Shown in pieces: positions 33,702-42,560 of a DNA stretch of 64,000 nt; the stretch's first letter is position 1, and every line of letters begins with the position of its first letter. Source of the stretch: Haloterrigena salifodinae (lineage in GTDB: Archaea; Halobacteriota; Halobacteria; Halobacteriales; Natrialbaceae). The DNA is taken from assembly GCF_003977755.1 (NCBI RefSeq), contig NZ_RQWN01000003.1:620001-684000 (forward strand), read 5' to 3'. The position numbers and the translations under genes are program-made. The notes beneath the pieces are model-generated. The model was not told the origin of the DNA and did not search any database. It saw nothing but the letters and a program-made list of their open reading frames with translations.

Positions 33702-34469
33702 TCAGGCCCGCGCCCGAAGCAGCACGACGCCGGTGCGGTACGATTCCAACCGCTCGCCGTCGTCGGCGCACCGGAAGTCGAACGTGTCCTCGAGTTCGGC
33801 CGGCACGTTCGACAGCAGCGACCTGATCTCCCGTCGACGGTCGTCGGGCACGTCCATCCGCTCGAGCCACGCGTCGACCTCGAGCCGTCGGCTCGTCTCG
33901 TGGGCCGCGTCGAGGGTCAGCCCCGCGGCCTCGAGCCAGTTGCGCCACTGCGCCGGGGAGTAGGTCTCGGCGTGGCCGGGATCGCGGAGTCGCTCGATCC
34001 GGTTGACGTAATCAGCGAGTTCCGAATCGTCAGGAACCGCGAGGTCCTCGAAGGCGAGGACGCCGTCCGGCGCCAGCACGCGCTTGACCTCCGCGAGGAA
34101 CGACTCGGGGTCCGGAAAGTGATGGGCGGCAAAGCGGCAGGTGACCGCGTCAAACGAATCCGTCGCGAAGGGGAGACGTTCGGCGTCGGTGACAGCCCCC
34201 TCGAGGCCGTCGTACTCGCTCGTCGCCGTCGCGACCATCTCGGGGGAGAGGTCCGCCGCGACGACCCGCGTGACGTCCCGTTCGGCGACGGCACTGGCGA
34301 CGTGGCCCGCACCAGTAGCTACGTCGAGTGCCCGCGTTGCGCCCGCTGTCCAGTCGACGAGTCGCTCGAGGTCGGCGCCCTCCTCGAAGACGGCGCTGTC
34401 TAGATAGCCGTCCGTTGCGTTCCCGAAGGTCGTCGCAACGTCGCGCTTTCTGTCGGCGTCGTTCGTCAC
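33702..34469 (-). CDS. class I SAM-dependent methyltransferase (UbiE-like)
   Basis: A 255-residue methyltransferase. SAM-binding motif I is ALDVATGAGHVA (about 46-57), with VVAADLSPEMVATA as motif post-I, LPFATDSFDAVTCRFAAHHF as motif II and RVLAPDGVLAFEDL as motif III. This is the UbiE/COQ5-type layout used on quinones or other small molecules, or proteins; the substrate is unknown. It is convergent with the unknown gene pair and its start borders the low-GC patch. Confidence 0.88.
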   Translation of the reverse strand: MTNDADRKRDVATTFGNATDGYLDSAVFEEGADLERLVDWTAGATRALDVATGAGHVASAVAERDVTRVVAADLSPEMVATATSEYDGLEGAVTDAERLPFATDSFDAVTCRFAAHHFPDPESFLAEVKRVLAPDGVLAFEDLAVPDDSELADYVNRIERLRDPGHAETYSPAQWRNWLEAAGLTLDAAHETSRRLEVDAWLERMDVPDDRRREIRSLLSNVPAELEDTFDFRCADDGERLESYRTGVVLLRARA

Positions 34470-34751
34470 GCCAGTAAATTGTGATCAGACCAACGTGAAT
34501 GTTGCGAGCAGACGGAGGATGAGCCTCGAGTGATAAATTTCGAAAAACCGAATCAAGAGTGGCGAATTCGTCTAAATGATCGGTCGGTCCGCATGTTGGT
34601 CCCACTGCAGGTCCACCCCGAATGAACTGAAGCCGGGTTCAAGGATGCACACCCGTCGATGACGTGCGCGAAACCAGAAAATGCGACCAGTCGAAACTAT
34701 CTTTCCCTAAGAAGGGAACCGAAAGAGGTCCAAACTAATCTTTGAGTCGCA
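34470..34751. other. 282-bp low-GC intergenic stretch
   Basis: No ORF of interest. Near the end of the lipoprotein gene is a small hairpin (TTCCCT at 34703-34708 with AGGGAA at 34713-34718) that could terminate its transcript. A GGTTCAAGG-like motif near 34637 resembles a T-loop, but no tRNA cloverleaf can be built around it. Confidence 0.4.
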
Positions 34752-35177
34752 CTACTCTGCGCGAACTGTCACGTTCACACTGTCGACGACCGTTGGGTCG
34801 GCACCCGTCTCGTTTCGGACGATTCGTAATTGATGTCGTTCGGCCTCCTGTTCGGAGGATGGAACGCCGATTCGCTCTGACACGGTATTTTCGTCCGGGT
34901 CGAGCGTGGTTGCCCACCGATACTCAGGCGTGCCGTTTATGACCATATAATGTTCGATCTCGTACGTACGATTTCGGCTATCGTTGATCTCATATTCGAC
35001 CGTCCAGAGTGCGCCTTCCATCGGATCATCGACTTCAACCGTTGCGTTCGTGATCACTGTACCGGTGGTTGGGTCACTGACCGATCCAGAGTAGTCCGTA
35101 AACATGCCACATCCGGCGAAACTCATCATCCCGACAACGAGGAAAGCGAGACCGACTGTCTGTAAGTCAGATTTCAT
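34752..35177 (-). CDS. putative lipoprotein of unknown function
   Basis: A 141-residue protein with a lipobox MSFAGC at about residues 18-23 after a hydrophobic segment (GLAFLVVGMM), so a membrane-anchored exported lipoprotein is likely. The mature part is beta-rich and acidic (TGTVITNATVEVDDPMEGALW; YMVINGTPEYRWATTLDP). Codon use and GC are lower than in neighbouring genes, in keeping with its low-GC surroundings and possible transfer. Promoter candidates on the minus strand are AATATC (about 35184-35189) and CATAAG (about 35216-35221). Function unknown. Confidence 0.7.
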   Translation of the reverse strand: MKSDLQTVGLAFLVVGMMSFAGCGMFTDYSGSVSDPTTGTVITNATVEVDDPMEGALWTVEYEINDSRNRTYEIEHYMVINGTPEYRWATTLDPDENTVSERIGVPSSEQEAERHQLRIVRNETGADPTVVDSVNVTVRAE

Positions 35178-35246
35178 TTTTTGATATTTGGTGGTAGTGA
35201 AGCTATTTCGCGATTCTTATGCCCGCTTAAACCATTTCCTTGATGA

Positions 35247-35462
35247 ATTCCTGCAGTATTTCTCGGTGAGATTGAACAGGTCCCCGGTGCACTCTTCGGG
35301 TTCCGAGTCCTGCTCAAATGGATCGTTTGGATTATCGCGGACCTTCACTATGACGTGCTGCTGAGCCAGTGGTGGCGAATGCAGAAGCGCCGGATACGGG
35401 CCCAACTGGCTGAAGTTTCGTCTATTCATCAACTCTCAATTTCATCTCGACTGGATTATTAG
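35247..35462 (+). pseudogene. possible membrane-protein gene remnant
   Basis: An open stretch without a credible start codon, encoding a hydrophobic segment and a basic end: LFGFRVLLKWIVWIIADLHY followed by DVLLSQWWRMQKRRIRAQLA. This looks like the C-terminal tail of a membrane protein cut off at its 5' end. The opposite strand has a competing 71-residue ORF (35217-35432). Both may be chance. Region GC is low. Confidence 0.25.
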
Positions 35463-35749
35463 CAAACAATATACTGTATGATTATGTCACTGGTATATAC
35501 GTTACTATCTAGTCATTAATAATAATTTTCACAGAGGTGTCTATGTGAGGGGTAGTATCAGCCGGAACTATCAGTCATTGCTCCTCGATCGGTCCGTCTG
35601 AACTACTGTTCAGCACGAACCGCAGAAATACGGATTCGGGAGCGACGACGAAAGAGAGATCGATGAAATGGGCCGGCTGCAGTGGGCGACTCGAGCGGCC
35701 TATCGCCCGTCAAACTTGCCCCGAGTCGAGCGTCGGCGAGTGAGCGGAG
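35463..35749. other. low-GC intergenic stretch
   Basis: AT-rich to about 35560 (TTAATAATAATTTTC and similar), then rising in GC. It includes a small inverted repeat TGAAC-TACT-GTTCA (35599-35612). No gene, tRNA or insertion-sequence end was recognised. Confidence 0.4.
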
Positions 35750-35960
35750 CGCGGCGCCACGCGCCGCGGAAAGGCGAACGAACGCTTCGCGTCCGTGAGC
35801 CGTTCGGAGAACCCGAACGATGCCATTCACCGAGCGCGGCGCACGGCGCCGCGCTCGGGCCGACGAGCGACCATCGGGAGCGAGGAGTGCTTTTGGTCCA
35901 GGTTTTACCGAGCGAACGAGCGAGCGGCGTGAGCGAGTGAGCGCAGCGTAAAAGCTGGGC
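35750..35960 (-). repeat. structured GC-rich repeat element, copy B, downstream of the thermosome gene
   Basis: Read on the minus strand from the thermosome TAA. GCCCAGCTTTTACGCTGCG is followed by a variable GC-rich segment, then TCGGTAAAACCTGGACCAAA, AGCACTCCTCGCTCCC, a hairpin AGCGCGGCGC/GCGCCGCGCT and another CGCGGCGC-GTG-GCGCCGCG at 35750-35768. Copy A downstream of polC shares CTTTT..CTGCG, TCGG-AAAAC, AAAAGCA-TCCTC-CTCCC and a near-identical CGCGGCGC-GTA-GCGCCGCG hairpin. The inner segments differ, which argues for a conserved element rather than simple duplication. Confidence 0.72.
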
Positions 35961-37637
35961 TTACATCATGCCGCCCATGCCGCCGCCCATACCGCCCATG
36001 CCGCCGCCCATGCCGCCGGGGCCGCCGGCGGGCATGTCTTCGTCATCGTCGTCGTCGGCGACCGCGAGGTCACCGGCGGCGATGACGTCGTCGATGCGCA
36101 GCAGCATGACGGCCGCCTCGGTGGCGGACTCGATGGCCTGGGTCTTCACGCGCAGCGGCTCGTAGACGCCTTCCTCGGCCATGTCGATGGTGTCGCCCGT
36201 GTAGGCGTCGAGACCGGAGCTGGTCTCGCCGCCGTCGTGGTCGGCGCGCAGCTCGACCAGCGAGTCGATGGGATCGAGGCCGGCGTTCTCGGCCAGCGTG
36301 CGCGGGATGACCTCGAGGGCGTCCGCGAAGGCTTCGACAGCGAGCTGCTCGCGGCCGCCGACGGAGTCGGCGTAGTCGCGCAGCGAGAGCGAGAGGTCGA
36401 CTTCGGGGGCGCCGCCGCCGGCGACGACCTTGCCGTCCTCGAGGGTCGTTCGCACGACGCCGAGGGAGTCCTCGATGGCGCGGTCGACCTCGTCGATGAC
36501 GTGGTCGGTGCCGCCGCGGAGGATGAGGGTGACGGCCTTGGCGTCGTCGACGTCCTCGACGAAGATGCGCTGGTCGCCGGCGATCTCCTTCTGGGCGACG
36601 CTCCCGGCGAAGCCGAGGTCGTCCTCGGAGAGGTCGTCGACGGAAGAGACGGGCGTGGCGCCGGTCGCGCGGGCGAGCTGGGACTGGTCGCTCGCTTTGA
36701 CGCGGCGGACGGCGATGATGCCTTCCTGGGCGAGGTAGTGCTGGGCCATGTCGTCGATGCCGCCGTCGACGAAGACGACGTCGGCGCCGGCCTCGGCGAC
36801 TTTCTCGGCCATCTCCTGAAGCTGGGCCTCCTCCTGCTCTAAGAACTGCTCGAGCTGGTCGGGGTCGGTGACGTTGACCTCGGCGTCGATCTCGGTCTCC
36901 TTGATCTCGAGGTCGCCGTCGATGATCGCGACATCGGCGTCCTCGGCGAAGTACGGCATGCTGTCGGAGACGCGCTCCTTGTCAATGATGACGCCTTCGA
37001 CGAGCTCGGACTCCTCGATGGAACCGCCGACGACTTTCTCGACTTTAATGTTGTCCGTGTCGACGCCGTCGTCGTCCGCGACGGCCTGGACGGCCTCGAC
37101 GACGAGTCGGGACAGCAGGTCGCGGGCGCTCTCTGCGCCCTTCCCGGTCATCGCCGTGGCGGCGATCTGCTCGAGAATTTCGTCGTCGTCCTCGGCGACG
37201 TCGATGGCGATCTCTTCGAGGGCTTCAGTGGCCTCTTCGGCGGCCTGTCGGTACCCCTGGGCGAGGGTGGTTGCGTGGATGTCCTGGTCGAGGAGCTCCT
37301 CGGCCTGGCTGAGGAGTTCGCCAGCGACGACGACGGCGGAGGTGGTACCGTCGCCGACCTCGTCCTCCTGCGTCTCGGCGACTTCGACGATCATGTCGGC
37401 CGCCGGGTGGTCGATCTCCATCTCCGACAGCAGGGTGACACCGTCGTTCGTGACGATGACGTTGCCCGTCGAGTCGACGAGCATCTTGTCCATCCCCTTC
37501 GGACCCAGCGTGGTCCGTACGGACTCGGCGACGGCTTTCCCGGCCTGAATGTTCATCGACTGCGCGTCTTTTCCGGAGGTACGCTGGCTTTCCTCCGAGA
37601 GAACGATAAGGGGCTGGTTACCCATCTGCTGAGCCAT
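35961..37637 (-). CDS. thermosome subunit (group II chaperonin)
   Basis: A 558-residue ATP-dependent chaperonin subunit. Hallmarks are [15 protein letters not shown] and [13 protein letters not shown] (nucleotide-binding), [17 protein letters not shown] (catalytic Asp region), [35 protein letters not shown] and the C-terminal DDVIAAGDL. It ends in the Gly-Met tail ([10 protein letters not shown]) that lies inside the folding cavity. The start at 37637 (MAQQMGNQ) fits a TATATAG box 30 bp upstream; the ATG two codons earlier would precede transcription. Expression is probably heat or salt induced, by family knowledge. A conserved repeat element follows its stop. Confidence 0.97.
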   Translation of the reverse strand: MAQQMGNQPLIVLSEESQRTSGKDAQSMNIQAGKAVAESVRTTLGPKGMDKMLVDSTGNVIVTNDGVTLLSEMEIDHPAADMIVEVAETQEDEVGDGTTSAVVVAGELLSQAEELLDQDIHATTLAQGYRQAAEEATEALEEIAIDVAEDDDEILEQIAATAMTGKGAESARDLLSRLVVEAVQAVADDDGVDTDNIKVEKVVGGSIEESELVEGVIIDKERVSDSMPYFAEDADVAIIDGDLEIKETEIDAEVNVTDPDQLEQFLEQEEAQLQEMAEKVAEAGADVVFVDGGIDDMAQHYLAQEGIIAVRRVKASDQSQLARATGATPVSSVDDLSEDDLGFAGSVAQKEIAGDQRIFVEDVDDAKAVTLILRGGTDHVIDEVDRAIEDSLGVVRTTLEDGKVVAGGGAPEVDLSLSLRDYADSVGGREQLAVEAFADALEVIPRTLAENAGLDPIDSLVELRADHDGGETSSGLDAYTGDTIDMAEEGVYEPLRVKTQAIESATEAAVMLLRIDDVIAAGDLAVADDDDDEDMPAGGPGGMGGGMGGMGGGMGGMM

Positions 37638-37663
37638 AGTCAAGGGAACGATTGATTGTTATT

Positions 37664-37670
37664 CTATATA
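37664..37670 (-). promoter_or_regulatory. TATA box of the thermosome gene
   Basis: TATATAG on the minus strand, centred 30 bp before the ATG at 37637. This predicts a transcript start within a few bases of the start codon, hence a leaderless mRNA. Confidence 0.65.
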
Positions 37671-37718
37671 GGTCTTTTGTTTATGCTGTGGTCGGTCCCC
37701 GTTCCGTACGGGGGTTTC

Positions 37719-39086
37719 TCACACCCCGTCGATCTCGAATCGGGCGCCGCCGGAATCGCTGTCAGTCACGGAGATGCTCCAGCGGTGGGCGTCGACGATC
37801 TCGCGGACGATATGAAGCCCGAAGCCGGTCCCGTCGTCGCTGTCGGTGTACCCCCGCTCGAAGATTCGGGACCGCTCCGAAGCCGGGATACCGGGACCGT
37901 CGTCGGCGACGAAAAACCCGTTTCCTTCCTCGAGCGTTCCGACGGTGACGACGAGTTCGTCGTCGGTCTCGCCGGGTTCGCTGTCGTCGTCCTGTGTGTC
38001 TGGGTCTGTGGAACCGTGTTCGACGGCATTTCGAAACAGGTTCTCGAACAGCTGTCGGAGCCGGTCCGGATCGGCGTCGAACGTCATCGAGTCGGCGACG
38101 TTGAGCGTCGCGTCCGGCGTTTCGACGGTTCTCCAGGCCCGTCGCGCAATCAACTCGAGATTGACGGGCTCGGCGTCGTCGATCCCCTGTCCCTGCCGGG
38201 CCAGCGTCAGCGTGTGTTCGATGATTCGATCGATGCGCTCGTGGGCGTCCTCGACCTCCTGGACGTACTCCTCGTCGCCGGTCTCGACGGCTAGATCGAG
38301 ATAGCCCTCGGCGACGGACAGCGGGTTCCGCAGGTCGTGGGAGACGATGTTCGCGAAGTCCTGGAGGTCCTCGTTCTTTCCCTTGAGTTCGGCGCGGTCG
38401 TCCTCGAGGGTCCGGATTCGGCGGCGGCGCTCGATTGCGCCGATGGCCGCCGTCGCGATCGGTCGGAACGTTCGGACGTCAATCTCGTCTACCGCGTCGG
38501 CGTTGAGACCGCCGAGGCGGACGATCCCCAGCGTCTCGGATGGGACGACGAGCTCGGTCGACGCCACGGCGGTCGGGTCGTCGGATCGGAACGCCGACCA
38601 CCACGGATCTCCCCCTTCGGCGATCGGTTCGGTCTCGAAGCGGGCGTCGGCCGCGGGCGTGACAATCTCGGGTACGAGTTCCGATCGGAGACCGTCGTAC
38701 CGGTAGACGGCGACCGCGGTCGTTCCGAAGAATTCGTTCGCGACGTCGGTCACCGGCTCCGTGATCCCGTCGATCGTTTCCGACTTGACCAACGATCGGA
38801 CGGCCGCGTCGACGACCTCGAACCGGGATCGACCGGCCCCACCGTCGTCACCGTCGTCACCGTCGCCACCGTCGTCCCTCTCCGCCGGCGGACCCTCGAC
38901 GTCGAGCGCCTCGACCCACTGCTCGACGGCGTCGCTCGAGAGTCCGGTAAGTGCGGCGATCTCCGCCGTCGAACGGCTCCGGTTCGACGCCAGCGCCACC
39001 AGCAACCCGTCGCGGGTCGTCGGCGACTCGTCGGCCAGTACGGCCTCGACGGCATCGATGTCCGACAGCGGATCGGGATCGGACAT
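37719..39086 (-). CDS. sensor histidine kinase with N-terminal HTH-like and GAF-like regions
   Basis: A 455-residue soluble kinase without membrane segments. The N-terminal 55 residues resemble a winged-helix motif (STAEIAALTGLSSDAVEQWV), followed by an acidic linker. A GAF-like domain covers about 90-215 (VYRYDGLRSELVPEIV; ETLGIVRLGGLNADAVDEID). HisKA has the phospho-acceptor in FANIVSHDLRNPLSVAEGYL (about 245-265); HATPase has ENLFRNAVEHG (N box), VADDGPGI (G1) and GTGFGLHIV (G2). It belongs to a two-component or phosphorelay system of unknown signal. Divergent from the FIST gene. Confidence 0.92.
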   Translation of the reverse strand: MSDPDPLSDIDAVEAVLADESPTTRDGLLVALASNRSRSTAEIAALTGLSSDAVEQWVEALDVEGPPAERDDGGDGDDGDDGGAGRSRFEVVDAAVRSLVKSETIDGITEPVTDVANEFFGTTAVAVYRYDGLRSELVPEIVTPAADARFETEPIAEGGDPWWSAFRSDDPTAVASTELVVPSETLGIVRLGGLNADAVDEIDVRTFRPIATAAIGAIERRRRIRTLEDDRAELKGKNEDLQDFANIVSHDLRNPLSVAEGYLDLAVETGDEEYVQEVEDAHERIDRIIEHTLTLARQGQGIDDAEPVNLELIARRAWRTVETPDATLNVADSMTFDADPDRLRQLFENLFRNAVEHGSTDPDTQDDDSEPGETDDELVVTVGTLEEGNGFFVADDGPGIPASERSRIFERGYTDSDDGTGFGLHIVREIVDAHRWSISVTDSDSGGARFEIDGV

Positions 39087-39270
39087 TGCGTTGCAGATAG
39101 TAACGAACCGGCATAGTCATTGTGGGGTTGACGACGGGAGCCCGCAGCCGGTCGCGTGCGGCTTTCACTGGCGCTTCGCCCGTCGCCGACTCGCGGCGCC
39201 GAAGACGTCTCAGCCGTTGTGACGGACAGTACGTTTATGTGAGTGTACTTCCATCCTTGCCTTAGCATCG

Positions 39271-40521
39271 ATGAGTGAGATTCTCGCCGGAGTCGGCCAC
39301 GCGACCGACGACGACTCGACGGCGGCCGGCCGCCGCGCAGCCCGTGCCGCACGAGACGACCTCGGCGGTGAGGAACGGATCGCGTACGCGTTCGGCTCGA
39401 GCGAGTATGACCAGACCGCGTTACTCAGCGGTATCGAGGCCCAACTCGACTGTCCGGTCGTCGGTTGTTCGACGGCCGGCGAAATCGCCCACGCGCAGTC
39501 GTACACCGAAAGCGTCGTCGTGCTCGCGCTCGCGGGCGACGGTATTCACCCCGGCGTCGGGTCCGCATCGGGGTTCGCCGAGTTCTCGAGAAAGGCGGGG
39601 ATGGAAGCGGCCTCGGCGGCCATGGACGACCTCGACGACGGTCCCGTCCCGACGTCGGTTTCGGTGTCCGAGTCGGGCCGGCGGCGGTGGTATCCGAAGC
39701 TGCTCGTGAACGCGTTCGGCCCGGGCCTGACCGGCAGCAAGGAGTGGGCCCTGATCGGCGTTCAGGACGCGCTGGGCTGGGCGCACGTCTCCGGCGGGTT
39801 CGCCGGGGACGACTGGAAGCTCGATTCGACGTGGATCTACCGGGACGGCGAACCGGTCGAGGACTCGATGGCCGTCGCTGCGATGGATGTCGACGTCAAG
39901 ACCGGCATCGGCGTCGCCAACGGCCTGCGCGAGACCGAGCACACGTTCACCGTGACGAGCGCCGAGGACAACCGCCTCTACGAACTCGACGACAGACCCG
40001 CACTGGAGGCCTACCGCGACCGCTACGGCGACCGGGTAACCCAGGAACACTTCCTGATGACCCACCCGCTCGGAACGGACGACGACGGCAAGGAGAGCCA
40101 CATCGCGATAATCACTGACGTCGACGAGGAAACGGGGTCGATGATCGTCGGCGAGAAACCGCTCGAGGAGGGTCAGGAACTGACCGTCATGGATACGTCG
40201 GCCGACGCGGTCCTCGACGGCGTCGAGACCGCCGTCGATCGGGCGCTGACGGCCGCCGGCGGGCCGGACGATATCGCGGCCGTGCTGGTGTTCGACTGCA
40301 ACTGCCGCTGGTACCACCTGTCAAACGAGGAGACGCGAAACGCCGAAATCGACATCGTCAGGGAGCGCGTCGGCCCGGACGTTCCCGTCGCCGGCTTCTA
40401 CAGCTACGGAGAGATCGCGACGCCGAACCCGCTGTGGAACGACGATCCGCGGTCGCTCATGCGCCAGGACGTCCACCACCAGAGCATCGCCATTGAGGTT
40501 ATCACCAATGAGTCACTGTAA
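39271..40521 (+). CDS. FIST-domain sensory protein
   Basis: A 416-residue protein with FIST_N (about 25-220; GCSTAGEIAH and LLVNAFGPGLTGSKEWAL) and FIST_C (about 235-395; FLMTHPLGTDDDGKESHI and GFYSYGEIATPNPLWNDDP). FIST domains are predicted small-ligand sensors, probably amino acids, and often sit next to signalling proteins, as here with the divergent kinase. A TATA-like GTTTATG at about 39233-39239 lies about 35 bp before the ATG. A 17-codon ORF and a 101-residue gene follow closely. Confidence 0.9.
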   Translation: MSEILAGVGHATDDDSTAAGRRAARAARDDLGGEERIAYAFGSSEYDQTALLSGIEAQLDCPVVGCSTAGEIAHAQSYTESVVVLALAGDGIHPGVGSASGFAEFSRKAGMEAASAAMDDLDDGPVPTSVSVSESGRRRWYPKLLVNAFGPGLTGSKEWALIGVQDALGWAHVSGGFAGDDWKLDSTWIYRDGEPVEDSMAVAAMDVDVKTGIGVANGLRETEHTFTVTSAEDNRLYELDDRPALEAYRDRYGDRVTQEHFLMTHPLGTDDDGKESHIAIITDVDEETGSMIVGEKPLEEGQELTVMDTSADAVLDGVETAVDRALTAAGGPDDIAAVLVFDCNCRWYHLSNEETRNAEIDIVRERVGPDVPVAGFYSYGEIATPNPLWNDDPRSLMRQDVHHQSIAIEVITNESL

Positions 40522-40561
40522 CTGCAACCCCGCGTCCGCCGCGACGGGCGAGAGCGCCTAA
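40508..40561 (+). CDS. 17-residue mini-ORF with CNC motif
   Basis: ATG at 40508 overlaps the end of the FIST gene in another frame and encodes MSHCNCNPASAATGESA. Its stop ends 3 bp before the next gene's ATG (40565). It could be a coupling ORF that carries ribosomes from the FIST gene to the downstream gene, or pure chance. No homologue is known to me. Confidence 0.3.
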   Translation: MSHCNCNPASAATGESA

Positions 40562-40564
40562 CCC

Positions 40565-40870
40565 ATGTCCATGACGGACGAAACTCCCGGATACACCGTG
40601 CTGATTCAGGCCGCGATCGACCGGGAGAAGGACATTCTGGGGCCGGCGGACGCGGTCGAGTGCGCCGACTCGGTCGACGGACTCGTCGTCGACGGCGACG
40701 GGACCGTCGTCGACGTCGAACGCGACGGCCGGGCTGTCCTCGGTGACCTCGTTGGTGCGTACGTGGCGACGGCCGGCGACGTGGCCGCGTTCCTCATCGC
40801 CCGTCGCCTCGAGAATATGTGCGACCGCGAAGAGGTCGACCTGCCGGAGAACCTCGCGAAACACATGTGA
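40565..40870 (+). CDS. small protein of unknown function, downstream of FIST gene
   Basis: A 101-residue acidic protein: MTDETPGYTVLIQAAIDREK, DILGPADAVECADSVDGLVV, AYVATAGDVAAFLIARRLEN. The pattern suggests a compact alpha/beta domain, and the early part recalls roadblock-like or other small signalling folds, but I do not recognise a family. It lies 43 bp after the FIST stop in the same direction, so an operon with FIST is likely. Confidence 0.65.
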   Translation: MSMTDETPGYTVLIQAAIDREKDILGPADAVECADSVDGLVVDGDGTVVDVERDGRAVLGDLVGAYVATAGDVAAFLIARRLENMCDREEVDLPENLAKHM

Positions 40871-40954
40871 CTCGCGGCGGGAACTCACGCCGTTCTATTC
40901 GGCGGCGAAAGAGACCGTTCGTAGAGAGCGGTCGATGAAATCGAGACCTCGAAA

Positions 40955-41512
40955 TTAGGACTGGCCGCCCGGGAACCGGTGGTACTCCATCCCCTGGTGT
41001 TTCATCTCGTTGTGTTTCTCTTCGAGGAAGGAGTACACCGCGCCGTGGGGCGCGCCGTCAAGGAGCATCTCGGCGGCGCTGCGGACGACGTCGACCTGTT
41101 CGGGCGTCCCAATGATGCCGAGCGTCGAGCCGTAGATGACGACGTCGGCGCCGGTGAGTTCCTCCATGAGTTCGCGGGTCCGACCGCCTTCACCGATGAG
41201 TCGGCCCTTCTTGCGTTTCATGTCGTTCTTGTTGCGGGCGGCGGCGTCGATGTCGACGACGTCAAACAGCATCATGTCGTCCTCGAGCAGGCGCAGCGCC
41301 GCGTCGGGCGCGAAGCCGCGGCCGACGGCGCGGACGATCTCGGGGCCCTTGAGCCCGCGGACGGGATCGCCGACGGTCTCGACGGCGACGGAGCCGTTCT
41401 CCGAATCGATGTCGAGTCGCACTTCCGCTTCCGCTTCGATCTCGCGCATCGTCTCGCCGCCCTCGCCGATGAGGACGCCGATGCGGTCCTGCGGAATCTT
41501 CACGTGTTGCAT
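40955..41512 (-). CDS. KH-domain RNA-binding protein (Pno1/Dim2-like)
   Basis: A 185-residue protein with two KH domains. KH1 carries IPQDRIGVLIGEGGETMREIEAE (GxxG loop at about 14-17); KH2 carries MKRKKGRLIGEGGRTRELMEEL (about 105-125). This is the archaeal Pno1/Dim2-like protein that acts in 40S/30S assembly at the 3' end of 16S rRNA, typically with Rio1; a rio1 gene is 7 kb away. The ATG at 41512 (MQHVKIPQDR) is the family start; the longer frame to 41821 overlaps the divergent PAC2 gene. Confidence 0.9.
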   Translation of the reverse strand: MQHVKIPQDRIGVLIGEGGETMREIEAEAEVRLDIDSENGSVAVETVGDPVRGLKGPEIVRAVGRGFAPDAALRLLEDDMMLFDVVDIDAAARNKNDMKRKKGRLIGEGGRTRELMEELTGADVVIYGSTLGIIGTPEQVDVVRSAAEMLLDGAPHGAVYSFLEEKHNEMKHQGMEYHRFPGGQS

Positions 41513-41720
41513 ACTGCCCGATACTGGCTGGGTGAGGTTAAGACCTTGGTCCGAGCGTTCAGGGTCTGCGGGAAGCGGTCCCACGACGCCCGGGATGCCC
41601 CCTCGCGGCGGCCGCGGCAGGGAGAGTGGTGACCGATCTCGAGGGCCACGGTCGAGTCCCGCTACCGTCGCCGGAAAATGGAGGTGCGACGTTGAAGCGT
41701 CGCCCCCACGTAGGGCTCTC

Positions 41721-42479
41721 ATGGCTTCCGATCCAGCGTACGAGGTCGCCGTCGAGAGTGACGAGGCGCTCGAGGGCCCCCTGCTCGTCGGCCTGTCGAA
41801 CGCGGGGCTGGCAGGACTCACGGCCGTCGATTACCTCGTCTCGCACCTCGAGTTCGAGCAGGTCGGTCACGTCCGGGCCCGCGGACTGCCCGATATCACG
41901 CCGGTCGAGGACGGCGTCCCGCGACACCCGATGCGCGTGTACGCCGCCCCGCGGGCCGACTACTGCGCGGTGCTCAGCGAACTGTTCGTCCCGGTGTGGG
42001 CGGCCGACGCGTTCGCCGACGGGCTGCTGGAGTGGCTCGATACCACTGAGATCGACGAGCTGGCCGTCTTGCACGGAATTCCGTACCCGCACGGTCCGGA
42101 CGAGCACGACGTCTGCTACGTCGCCACCCCGGCGTACGGGGACCGGCGACTCGACGGTGCGGACGTGTCGCCGGCCAGCGGCGGCGTTCTCGACGGCGTC
42201 GCCGGCGAACTGACAGCTCGCAGTCTCGACGGGGACGCCCCGCCGCTCGGCGCGTACGTCACCCCGACGCACCCGCCCGGTCCGGACCTCGAGGCGGCGC
42301 TGCGGTATCTGGACCTCCTGCGAACGGTCTACGACCTCGAGATCGACGACGATCAGCTCCGCGAACGCGCCGCGGAGCTGCAGCGACACTACGCCGAACT
42401 CGCGGATCGCATGGCGACGCTGGAGGCCCAAGAGGGCCCCGGGAGCCAGAACTTCCCGGAGGATCGAATGTTCATGTGA
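41721..42479 (+). CDS. PAC2 family (proteasome assembly chaperone-like) protein
   Basis: A 252-residue protein with PAC2 landmarks: LLVGLSNAGLAGLTAVDYLV near the N-terminus, FEQVGHVRARGLPDITPVED, ELAVLHGIPYPHGPDEHDV, and the C-terminal helical segment with LRERAAELQRHYAELADRM. In eukaryotes PAC2 proteins assist 20S proteasome assembly; the role of archaeal homologues is less clear. Divergent from the KH gene. A six-bp-arm hairpin GCGACG-TTGAAG-CGTCGC lies just upstream (about 41687-41704). Confidence 0.87.
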   Translation: MASDPAYEVAVESDEALEGPLLVGLSNAGLAGLTAVDYLVSHLEFEQVGHVRARGLPDITPVEDGVPRHPMRVYAAPRADYCAVLSELFVPVWAADAFADGLLEWLDTTEIDELAVLHGIPYPHGPDEHDVCYVATPAYGDRRLDGADVSPASGGVLDGVAGELTARSLDGDAPPLGAYVTPTHPPGPDLEAALRYLDLLRTVYDLEIDDDQLRERAAELQRHYAELADRMATLEAQEGPGSQNFPEDRMFM

Positions 42480-42560
42480 CGCACTCGAGCCATGACGAAC
42501 GTTTGGAAGGGGTCTCGGTTCCGACGAGCGTCGCGTTCCGATCCGCGACCGGACGTCTCC

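Noticed and set aside
34625-34660. T-loop-like GGTTCAAGG suggesting a tRNA
   Set aside because: No acceptor stem, anticodon or D arm can be built around it.
35217-35432. A 71-codon minus-strand ORF in the low-GC patch
   Set aside because: No homology pattern or coding bias, and it conflicts with the hydrophobic plus-strand stretch; neither is convincing.
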